Of a DNA stretch of 40,085 bases, positions 7,936 to 14,787 are shown in pieces. Under the pieces are notes generated by a model. That model was not told the DNA's origin and did no database searches. It was given only the letters and a program-made list of their open reading frames with translations. The position numbers were made by a program, and so were the translations under genes. The stretch spans positions 1 to 40,085 of the forward strand of contig DATKCK010000075.1 in assembly GCA_035513215.1 (NCBI GenBank). Direction: 5' to 3'. How positions within the stretch are numbered: the first letter of the stretch is position 1; each line of letters opens with the position of its first letter. This DNA is from DATCZB01 sp035513215 (GTDB taxonomy: Bacteria > Pseudomonadota > Gammaproteobacteria > Steroidobacterales > Rariloculaceae).

Positions 7936-9222
7936 CTACGTGCCGAGCCGCTCCTGAATCCACGCCGCGGCCGCGAGCGCGGATGCATCGTCGCCTCTGC
8001 GCCCGATGACCTGCACGCCCAACGGCAACCCGCGGCAGCCGCGCCCGAAAGGCACGTTGACGCACGGCACATGGAGCAGCGTCCAGATTCGGTTCATGAT
8101 CGGGCTGCCGGTCGACTCGAGACCGAGCGGTGCTTCGCCCGTTGCGCTCGGCGCGATCAGGACATCGCAATCGGCCGTGATTTCAGGCAGCCGCTGCCGG
8201 CACTTGCGCGCGAGACGCTGCGCCGCGTCGTAACGCTGTGCCGTAACCTCGTCGCCGGCTGCGAGCTCCTGGCGAAGGCGCGCCGTCAACTCGGCAGCAT
8301 GGCTGCCCCGTTCATGCGCGAGGTTGCGCGAGATCTCGTAGCCAAAGATCGCGGCGTGCGCATCGCCGAGCCCGGCAAAGTCCGGCGGAAGATCGATGGA
8401 CCGCAGGATTGCGCCTTCCGTGCTCAGTGCGCGGACCGCGTGCTCCAGCGCGGCGGCCGCATCCGTTTCGACGTGACTCCACTCGTGCGTGCGACACATG
8501 CCGATTCGTAACGGTCCGCTGACCTCGGGCAACTCGAGCAGGTCGCTGCGCGCGGTCAGCGCGCCGACCAGAAGCGCCGCGTCGGCCACGTCGAGCGCGA
8601 ATACGCCGACCGTGTCGAGGCTCTCTGCAAGCAGCTTCACTCCGGCGCGACCGATCATGCCGAATGTCGGCTTGTAGCCGACGACGCCGCAGAAACTCGC
8701 CGGACGAATGATCGAGCCCGCGGTCTGCGTGCCGAATGCGAGCGGCGTCATCGCATCGGCGACGGCGGCGGCCGAGCCGCTCGAGGATCCGCCCGGTGTA
8801 CAGGCAAGGTTATGCGGGTTCACCGTGGCCGACGGCGAGTAGGCGGCGAGCTCGGTCGTCGCGGTCTTGCCGAGCACGACGGCGCCGGCGGCGCGCGCCA
8901 GCGCGACACAGGCTGCGTCGGCGGCCGGCCGGTGATCTCGATAGGCCGGCGAACCATACGCGGTCGGCAGCTCCGCCGTATCGAAAATGTCCTTGACGCC
9001 AAGCGGCAGCCCATGCAACGGCCCCCGGATGGGGCCGGCATCCAGGGCGCGCGCCTGGCGTCGCGCATAGTCCGGGTCGAGGCACGCCCAGGCGTGGAGC
9101 GCGGGCTCGCGCTCGGCAATCCGCTCGAGACAGGCCTCGGTGACATCCGCGGCGCTGCACTCGCGTGCCCTGAGTGACGCCGCAAGCCGGCGCGCCGGTG
9201 CTGTCAGCTCAGCCCGGGTCAC
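7936..9222 (-). CDS. Amidase signature family enzyme
   Basis: This 428-residue hydrolase of the amidase signature family carries the Lys-Ser-Ser catalytic triad: Lys77 in LGVKDIFD, the cis-Ser146 in CTPGGSSSGSAAAVA, and nucleophile Ser170 in GTQTAGSIIRPASFCG. The 24-residue spacing of the two serines matches the family exactly. GVVGYKPTFG and the C-terminal LHVPCVNVPFG...LPLGVQVIGRRG complete the picture. The GTQTAGS variant is common in uncharacterised amidases rather than GatA, and the protein is shorter than GatA (about 485 aa) with no gatB or gatC nearby. A catabolic amidase of unknown substrate is the best call. The start is GTG at 9222. It is transcribed divergently from the YVTN propeller gene. 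Confidence 0.92.
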   Translation of the reverse strand: MTRAELTAPARRLAASLRARECSAADVTEACLERIAEREPALHAWACLDPDYARRQARALDAGPIRGPLHGLPLGVKDIFDTAELPTAYGSPAYRDHRPAADAACVALARAAGAVVLGKTATTELAAYSPSATVNPHNLACTPGGSSSGSAAAVADAMTPLAFGTQTAGSIIRPASFCGVVGYKPTFGMIGRAGVKLLAESLDTVGVFALDVADAALLVGALTARSDLLELPEVSGPLRIGMCRTHEWSHVETDAAAALEHAVRALSTEGAILRSIDLPPDFAGLGDAHAAIFGYEISRNLAHERGSHAAELTARLRQELAAGDEVTAQRYDAAQRLARKCRQRLPEITADCDVLIAPSATGEAPLGLESTGSPIMNRIWTLLHVPCVNVPFGRGCRGLPLGVQVIGRRGDDASALAAAAWIQERLGT

Positions 9223-9355
9223 GGTCGCGAAGCCCGATTCCGCGGCGATGTTTGGGCCGGAAACCTGTCACAAGCGCGCTGGATGGCGCTGATCGCACGC
9301 ACGTCGTACGATGCCAACAAGTTGAGACGCATTGACGATTGGATAGGGGTACGCC

Positions 9356-10348
9356 ATGAAAACACTACTACGCATTCTAGCGAGCCTGTGTCTCGTGATG
9401 CTCGCGGGCCCCCTGATTTCGCAGGTACCGGAACGCCTCAGCGGCACGCTGATCGTTCTGAATAAGGCGGGCAACAACGCCAGCTTCATCGATCTCGCCA
9501 CCGGCGAAACGGTCGCGACTCTGCCGACGGGCACCGATCCGCACGAGCTCGTCGTGACCGCGGATGGGCGCTGGGCCGTCGCCACGAACTATCGCGGCGG
9601 CGACAGCCTGACCGTGTTCGATGTCCGGAACCTGTCCGTGGCCCGCACGATCGATCTGTCCGCCCACCCGGCGCCTCATGGCTTGCTGCTGATGCCCGGC
9701 GAAGAGCAAGTGATCGTTACCACGGAGGGCAGCGATCAAGTGATCGTCGTCGACTTCCATGGCGGCGACGTCGAGAAGGTCATCGAAACGGGCCAGCCCG
9801 GCTCTCATATGGTGGCTCTGTCCGAAGACGGCTCAATGGCGTTTACGGCGAATACCCAGGGCAACAGTGTCTCGGTCGTCGATGTGGAAGCGGGCGAGAC
9901 GCTGGACATCCTGGACGTGCCTTCGCGGCCCGAGGCCATCGGCGCGACCCGCTCGGCGACGGACGTCTGGGTCGGCAGCAACGACGAAGGCACGGTCTCG
10001 GTCATCGATCCCGCCAACGGCAGCATCCGCAGGCAATTGACGGGCTTCAGCTGGCCGTACCGGATCCTGCTGACGAGGGATGAGCGCAAAGTCGTAATCC
10101 CGGATGCGCGATCCGAGGTCCTGCGCGTTTTCGACGCAGCAAGCGGCGAGGAACTGGGCAGCCTCGAATTTTCCGGAGGCGGGCCGCAGGGCGTGGCGCT
10201 GCATCCCGACGACAGGACCCTGTTTCTGTCTCTCAGCCGGCAAAGCCGGGTGGCTGTCGTCGATATCGAAAGCATGCAGGTTCTGGGTGAATACGAGGCC
10301 GGCAGAGGACCTGATGGCATCGGATACTCCGAGCTGACGGTACGCTGA
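9356..10348 (+). CDS. Exported YVTN-family beta-propeller protein
   Basis: This 330-residue protein has a Sec signal peptide (MKTLLRILASLCLVMLAGPLIS) followed by a seven-bladed-type propeller of YVTN repeats. Repeats of about 42 residues recur in the form G-x-L-x-V-L...D-L-A-T-G-E-T-V-A-T-L-P-T-G-x-x-P-H, for example GNSVSVVDVEAGETLDILDVPSRPEAI and EGTVSVIDPANGSIRRQL. A purine-rich ribosome site (AGGGG) precedes the ATG. Such proteins often act as periplasmic scaffolds or surface-layer-like modules; no enzymatic residues can be assigned. It is transcribed alone, divergently from the amidase, and followed at 111 bases by a methyltransferase gene. Confidence 0.88.
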   Translation: MKTLLRILASLCLVMLAGPLISQVPERLSGTLIVLNKAGNNASFIDLATGETVATLPTGTDPHELVVTADGRWAVATNYRGGDSLTVFDVRNLSVARTIDLSAHPAPHGLLLMPGEEQVIVTTEGSDQVIVVDFHGGDVEKVIETGQPGSHMVALSEDGSMAFTANTQGNSVSVVDVEAGETLDILDVPSRPEAIGATRSATDVWVGSNDEGTVSVIDPANGSIRRQLTGFSWPYRILLTRDERKVVIPDARSEVLRVFDAASGEELGSLEFSGGGPQGVALHPDDRTLFLSLSRQSRVAVVDIESMQVLGEYEAGRGPDGIGYSELTVR

Positions 10349-10458
10349 ATCGCGGTTTGGCGGGTGGCCATTCTCGGCCTAGGTCGCGTGAATGAGCCTG
10401 GTCGGGACGCGACGATCCACCGGATCGCTGTCGGTCATTCCGCGCGCAGCCACGCACA

Positions 10459-11055
10459 ATGAAAGTTCGCGATAGCGGAATGCCGAACGAGGCGGCGTGG
10501 GAAACCTTCTTCGACCCTGACGCTACTCTTGCAGCCCTCGCATTCCTGCGACGGTGCGCGGACGTTATCGATTTCGGTTGCGGCTACGGCATCTTCACCG
10601 TGGCTGCCGCGCTGCAGACCTCCGGCACCGTCTACGCGGTGGATATCGAATCGAGCATGATCGAAGCGACAGCGGCAAGGGCGCAAGGTCACGGCCTCGG
10701 CAACGTCGAGACCGTCCTGCGCGACTTCGTGGCTCGAGGCACCGGGCTACCGGACGAGTCGGTGGACTACGCGATGCTGTTCAACATCCTGCATGGGGAG
10801 AATCCCGCCGGCCTGGTCGCCGAAGCGTTTCGTGTGTTGCGCCCGGGCGGCCGGGTCGCGGTGACGCATTGGGTGCACGATGCCGCCACGCCGCGCGGCC
10901 CGGATCTCTCGATTCGGCCGCGGCCCGAGGACTGCCGACAATGGCTCGAGCAGGCCGGCTTCGAGCTGCTGATTCGACATGTGCCGCTGCCGCCGCACCA
11001 CTTCGGCGTTGTCGCGATCAGGCCGCAGAAGGAGGGTTCCCAACAAGCCAGGTAG
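10459..11055 (+). CDS. Class I SAM-dependent methyltransferase
   Basis: This 198-residue cytosolic methyltransferase of the UbiE-like class I fold has motif I VIDFGCGYG at residues 36-44. The acidic end of strand 2 is VYAVDIESSMI, the post-II motif is VETVLRDF, and DYAMLFNILHGENP and LRPGGRVAVTHWV follow as in the family. The C terminus contains RPEDCRQWLEQAGFE, typical of small-molecule methyltransferases. The substrate is unknown. The start ATG at 10459 lacks a strong ribosome site. It converges with ynfA. Confidence 0.9.
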   Translation: MKVRDSGMPNEAAWETFFDPDATLAALAFLRRCADVIDFGCGYGIFTVAAALQTSGTVYAVDIESSMIEATAARAQGHGLGNVETVLRDFVARGTGLPDESVDYAMLFNILHGENPAGLVAEAFRVLRPGGRVAVTHWVHDAATPRGPDLSIRPRPEDCRQWLEQAGFELLIRHVPLPPHHFGVVAIRPQKEGSQQAR

Positions 11056-11088
11056 CGACACTATGCAGTGATGATGAAGGCGGTCGGC

Positions 11089-11421
11089 TCAGGCATGTCT
11101 CGGACCGAGCATGATGATGGACATGCCTGCGATGACGACGATCGCGCCAACGATATCCCAGGACGTCGGCCGAGTCCCGTCGACGAGCCAGAGCCATAGG
11201 ATCGCGACACTGACATAAACGCCCCCGTAAGCCGCATAGACCCTGCCCGCGGCTGTCGGATGCAGCGTCAACAGCCAGGCAAAGAGTGCAAGACTCGCGG
11301 CAGCCGGAATGAGCAACCACGCCGGGCCGTTCTTTTTCAGCCACAGGTATGGCAGGTAACATCCGACGATCTCGGCGACTGCCGTGACGAAGAAAAGCCC
11401 CAAGGTCTTGGCGATAAACAT
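11089..11421 (-). CDS. ynfA: YnfA/UPF0060 family small membrane protein
   Basis: This 110-residue protein is predicted to have four membrane helices, and its length is exactly that of the family. Signatures include FFVTAVAEIVGCYLPYLWL, the RVYAAYGGVYV segment, the WLVDGTRPTSWDIVGA loop and a final helix ending GMSIIMLGPR. YnfA proteins are related in fold to small multidrug-resistance transporters; the physiological substrate is not firmly known. It is divergent from the decayed permease gene, only 37 bases away. Confidence 0.95.
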   Translation of the reverse strand: MFIAKTLGLFFVTAVAEIVGCYLPYLWLKKNGPAWLLIPAAASLALFAWLLTLHPTAAGRVYAAYGGVYVSVAILWLWLVDGTRPTSWDIVGAIVVIAGMSIIMLGPRHA

Positions 11422-11458
11422 CTGTAGTCTCCCGCTGTCGAAGTTATTCTCGATTTAG

Positions 11459-11956
11459 ATGAATCCGACGAGACTCCCCAGGGAGCTTGGCACGTTCGGT
11501 GCCACGATGCTCGGCCTCGGCGCCATGATCGGCACGGGCGTCTTCGTGAGCAAAGTGCGCGAGCCCCGCCGAACCATCCCCAAGGCAATCATCCTGAGCG
11601 CGCTCACGGTCATGCTGATCTACTGTGCGGTCGCAGTCGTCGGTATCGGCGTTGTCGGCGCCGAAGGCCTGTCCGCGGCCACCGACGGAGAGGCGGCGCC
11701 GCTCGCGGTCGTCGCCGAGCGATTCGGGCCGCCGCTGAGTGTTCCGGTGCTCGTCTACTATGCGCTGACGAATCTCGCGACCTTGCGCATCTCGGCCGAA
11801 GACCGGCTCTATCCGCGCTGGGTGTCGTGGCTCGGGCTCGTCTGCTGCCTGGGGCTCGCGTTCTGGGTGGACCCGCGCGTCTGGCTGACGGGGCTCGGCC
11901 TGATCGTCATAGGGCTGCTCTGGCATGCTGTCGCCAGGCGGAGTAGCAGTCGCTAA
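11459..11956 (+). pseudogene. APC-family amino-acid permease with large internal deletions, frame kept
   Basis: The 165-residue frame joins three pieces of an APC-superfamily permease that normally has about 420-450 residues. Residues 6-32 are the start of helix 1 (LGTFGATMLGLGAMIGTGVFVS). At residue 33 the sequence jumps to the cytoplasmic loop and helix that normally lie halfway along (REPRRTIPKAIILSALTVMLIYCAV). At about residue 95 it jumps again to the C-terminal part (YYALTNLATLRISAEDRLYPRWVSWLGLVCCLGLAFWV). The unwound substrate-binding helix 1 and helices 2-5 and 7-10 are largely missing, so transport is very unlikely. The frame contains no stop, so it might still be expressed. It converges with the DUF6152 gene, 8 bases apart. 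Confidence 0.8.
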
Positions 11957-11964
11957 CGTTCGAC

Positions 11965-12585
11965 CTATCTACACGGATCGTCCAGCAGACCGTTGATCTC
12001 TTCGACGAACGCGATCGACTCCGCCGTCGACTCGTCCGCCCCCCTTCGCTGCGCGCTGCGCTGCCCGCACCAGAGGTTCCGCAGCCTCATGTCGCCCGCG
12101 TTCAGAAACCGAAGCCACGCGTCTCGTTGCTCGTCGTCGCTCCTGATGCACGCGCCGAGGTTGCCGTAGGATCCGAACAGCCTTCGCTGCCCGTCCGGCA
12201 TCACGAGCACGTGCCCGTGCAGGAATCGCCGCGGGTAGTCGCCGCTATCCGGGCGCGCCCGCCCGCTCGCGAACTCGGCCTTGAGCGCGAAGGCGCAGAC
12301 CTCGATGACGTCGCCGGCTTGCACCAGGTCGGATTCCGGGTCGAAGCTCCTTCTGACCGGATGGATGCCGGGCCCTTCAATGGAGAGACGGCTGATCGTT
12401 CCGCCCTCGCTCGTTTCCTCGAGCAAGATCATCGCGTGCGGATTGATCAGCTCGAAGCCGACGACCGTGCCCTTGACCCAGATCGGCGTCGAAACGTCGA
12501 ACATGCTGACCGAATGATGTGCTGCAAGGGAGCAGGTCCAGACCAGCGCCGCGAATGCTGCCCATGCTGCCGCTCGCGTCTTCAT
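11965..12585 (-). CDS. DUF6152 family exported protein
   Basis: This 206-residue protein has a signal peptide (MKTRAAAWAAFAALVWTCSLA) followed at once by the family hallmark AHHSVSMFDVSTPIWVKGTVVGFELINPHAMI. The first about 100 mature residues form a small beta-barrel-like domain. The C-terminal 65 residues, Arg- and Asp-rich with two Cys, are not recognised. The ATG at 12585 has a near-perfect AAGGAG site 8 bases upstream. Transcription likely starts from the consensus-like promoter and palindrome at 12608-12644, so it looks tightly repressed rather than constitutive. The function of DUF6152 is not known; exported His-rich N termini hint at metal contact. Confidence 0.85.
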   Translation of the reverse strand: MKTRAAAWAAFAALVWTCSLAAHHSVSMFDVSTPIWVKGTVVGFELINPHAMILLEETSEGGTISRLSIEGPGIHPVRRSFDPESDLVQAGDVIEVCAFALKAEFASGRARPDSGDYPRRFLHGHVLVMPDGQRRLFGSYGNLGACIRSDDEQRDAWLRFLNAGDMRLRNLWCGQRSAQRRGADESTAESIAFVEEINGLLDDPCR

Positions 12586-12607
12586 CGGAACTCTCCTTCT
12601 CTACGCT

Positions 12608-12628
12608 TGTAGATACATATTATCTACA
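12608..12628. promoter_or_regulatory. Perfect 8+8 palindrome overlapping a -10 box (repressor operator)
   Basis: Arms TGTAGATA (12608-12615) and TATCTACA (12621-12628) are perfect inverted repeats separated by 5 bases. The dyad covers the -10 box of the DUF6152 promoter, so a protein bound here would block RNA polymerase. The TGTA/TACA ends recall BlaI/MecI- or PadR-type operators, but no such regulator gene is in the window. Confidence 0.7.
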
Positions 12629-12644
12629 GACGTCGAGATGTCAA
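12617..12644 (-). promoter_or_regulatory. Consensus-like sigma-70 promoter of the DUF6152 gene
   Basis: On the minus strand a perfect -35 box TTGACA (12644-12639) is followed by 16 bases and a -10 box TAATAT (12622-12617). The predicted start of transcription is near 12610, leaving a leader of about 25 bases with a strong Shine-Dalgarno. Among promoters I could read by eye in this window it is one of the closest to consensus. Confidence 0.7.
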
Positions 12645-12672
12645 TCGCATTTTCTCCGAGTGGGACGCCAGT

Positions 12673-14775
12673 CTAAAAGAAACCGGGAGCGGAGTTGGCG
12701 AGCGCCTCGATCTGCTCTTCGATCAGCCGCCGCGCTTCGCCGCTCGTGACTCGCTCTAGCAGCGCCCTCGCCTCCTCCGGATCGTTGCGCGAAATCATCG
12801 GTATCGCGCCTGCGAGCGCATCCTGCGTCGCGCGATCCGAGCTGAACGCATCGAGTAGGCTGCGATCGAAACTGCTCGATTGGGCGGATCGCAGCGTCAG
12901 CATCCCGAGCGCCTGATCGCGCGTCGCGCCGCGATCGAGGCCGAGCGCGTAACTTTTCGCGCCGCTGAAGTCGGCCGCCGCCCACATTGAGACCGTCGCC
13001 CCGATGGCGCCGATTCGTGCCTGCTCGTCGGTCAGGCTTTCGGCCCAGCGCGCGGCGCCCTGGGGATCCTCTCGCGCGAGAAGCGCAGCGACCTGTGGCG
13101 CCGCCCCCGACTGCACGGCCGGGCTCGCCTGCGACACGGCCTGCGCCGCCGATCGCGCGTCGGTCTGTGCCGAGGCCGTGATGACCGAAAGAAACGCGTT
13201 GTCGTAAATCTCCTGGCCCTGGAACTGGGCGATCCACGCGAGCGCCGCGTTCGGATCGGAGATCCCGTAGGGTCCCGCGACCTGGGCGATCCAGACCGAC
13301 CGGTGCTCGGCCGGAATGCGCTCGAGATAGCTCGCGGCGGCGGCGGGGTCGGCGTTGGCCATGGCCTGCGCCGCGGTGCCGAACACCGTTGCGTTGATCC
13401 CGGTCTCGTGCGCGAGCACCCAGTCGAGCGCGCGCTCGGGATCCTGCCGCATCCAGTTCCCGACGAGAGTCTGCAGCGCGTTGGCGGACTGAATGCTATC
13501 GCTCGCGACGAGCTTGTCCGCGAGAGCCTGCGCGGTTTCGGGATCGCGTACCGTCATCGACGTTACGATCGACATCGCGGACTGCGCGTTGACGCCCGGC
13601 GGCGGGTCGTCGAGGAGCTCGATCGCTCGTTCCGGGTTCGTCTGCACGATCGAGAGCACGACTTGCGTCATCAGGTTTCGCGGCGATGCGGAGACGGAGC
13701 TCGCCCAGGCGAGCGCCGCGTCGGGATCGCGGCCGGCGAGCACCGATCCAATCGCGACCAGGAGAGCATCGCGCTCCGGCCCCGCCAGCATTCCTTCGGC
13801 CCGCGCCATCGCCGCGTCCGGATCGGCCTCCGCGATCGCTTGCGTCGCGAGCGTTATCGCCGCTTGACCGATGTTTCCCGACAGGCCGTCGGCGATACTC
13901 ATGACGAGATCCGGATGCGACCCGGCCAAAAGCTGCAGGCCGATCACGGCCTGCGTGGGCGGTGCCGGAACCGATTCGAGCCAGGCGAGATAGCCGTTGG
14001 CGTCGAGGCGCGCCCATTCGCGAAAGACGCCGCCGAGATACCGCGACCTGAGCGGCCCGGCGAGCAGATCGGCCTGTGCGATCGCGCTCGACGGGTCCTG
14101 CGCAGCCCAGACCGTGCCGATTCGCTCGAGCGCAATCTCCGCTTCACTCCGACCGAGCGACTGAGCCTCGCGGAACGCGCCATAGGGATCGTACTCGGCG
14201 CGCGCCGCGATCCACGCGACACCGAGGCGTGCGCGATCGTCATCGGCAAGACCTGCCGACACGCGTTCGAGCCCGGCACCGTCGTCACCGACGACTTCGA
14301 GCAGCGCCAGAGCGACATCGAGTCTTTGGCGGCGGCTTTCGATCGACGCAAGCTCGCGTATCGCCGCGGCAGGGTCGGCCTCGGCAACGTAGATATATGA
14401 ATCGGCGAGAAAGCGCGTCTCGAGCCCGAGTGACCAGGCGAGCGCAGGCAACTCGCCGGGCGCGAGATCGGCCAGTCGCGCGAGCAAGGCATCGATCTCG
14501 AGGTCGCGGGCCGGCGACCAGGCCGCAGCCGCTGCCGACTCGAGCGCCCGTGCGAGATCCGCGAGGTCCGTCTCGCCGGCAACGGCGCGATAGGCCGCGA
14601 GGTTCTCCGCTACGCTGGCGACGCCCGAATCCTCGGGCCCGTCCCGGCCGAGCGCGAAATCGGCGACGGACTCGACGAAAGACGTCGAATCGGATTCCCC
14701 CGCATCGATGATGGCATACACGACGCCGGCGCCGAGCAGGCCTCCGGCGATCAGCGACAGCGCGGCTTTGATCAA
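12673..14775 (-). CDS. Membrane-anchored alpha-solenoid repeat protein, paralogue B
   Basis: This 700-residue protein has one N-terminal membrane helix (residues 4-24, AALSLIAGGLLGAGVVYAII), an acidic Ser/Gly-rich linker, then about 600 residues of degenerate helical-hairpin repeats. Recurrent phrases are D-P-x-x-A-L-x-W-A (DPDAALAWASSV, DPERALDWVLAH, DPNAALAWIAQF, DPQGAARWAESL), each about 31-36 residues apart. Between them lies an amphipathic helix ending in Ala or Trp. It is a clear paralogue of the protein at 14788-17004: both share ARDLEIDALLARLADL near the N terminus and LDAFSSDRATQ...RNDPEEARALLER near the C terminus. The start is TTG at 14775, 12 bases after the previous stop, so the two are co-transcribed and probably coupled. 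No catalytic motif is seen; the architecture suggests an extracytoplasmic binding scaffold. The function is unknown. Confidence 0.88.
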   Translation of the reverse strand: MIKAALSLIAGGLLGAGVVYAIIDAGESDSTSFVESVADFALGRDGPEDSGVASVAENLAAYRAVAGETDLADLARALESAAAAAWSPARDLEIDALLARLADLAPGELPALAWSLGLETRFLADSYIYVAEADPAAAIRELASIESRRQRLDVALALLEVVGDDGAGLERVSAGLADDDRARLGVAWIAARAEYDPYGAFREAQSLGRSEAEIALERIGTVWAAQDPSSAIAQADLLAGPLRSRYLGGVFREWARLDANGYLAWLESVPAPPTQAVIGLQLLAGSHPDLVMSIADGLSGNIGQAAITLATQAIAEADPDAAMARAEGMLAGPERDALLVAIGSVLAGRDPDAALAWASSVSASPRNLMTQVVLSIVQTNPERAIELLDDPPPGVNAQSAMSIVTSMTVRDPETAQALADKLVASDSIQSANALQTLVGNWMRQDPERALDWVLAHETGINATVFGTAAQAMANADPAAAASYLERIPAEHRSVWIAQVAGPYGISDPNAALAWIAQFQGQEIYDNAFLSVITASAQTDARSAAQAVSQASPAVQSGAAPQVAALLAREDPQGAARWAESLTDEQARIGAIGATVSMWAAADFSGAKSYALGLDRGATRDQALGMLTLRSAQSSSFDRSLLDAFSSDRATQDALAGAIPMISRNDPEEARALLERVTSGEARRLIEEQIEALANSAPGFF

Positions 14776-14787
14776 CGCGGCCCGCCC

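Noticed and set aside
7491..8072. 193-residue minus-strand frame beside the histidine kinase
   Set aside because: It overlaps the 3' part of the amidase gene out of frame, is Ser/Arg-rich and has no domain; the competing frame at 7496-7819 at least has a ribosome site and signal peptide.
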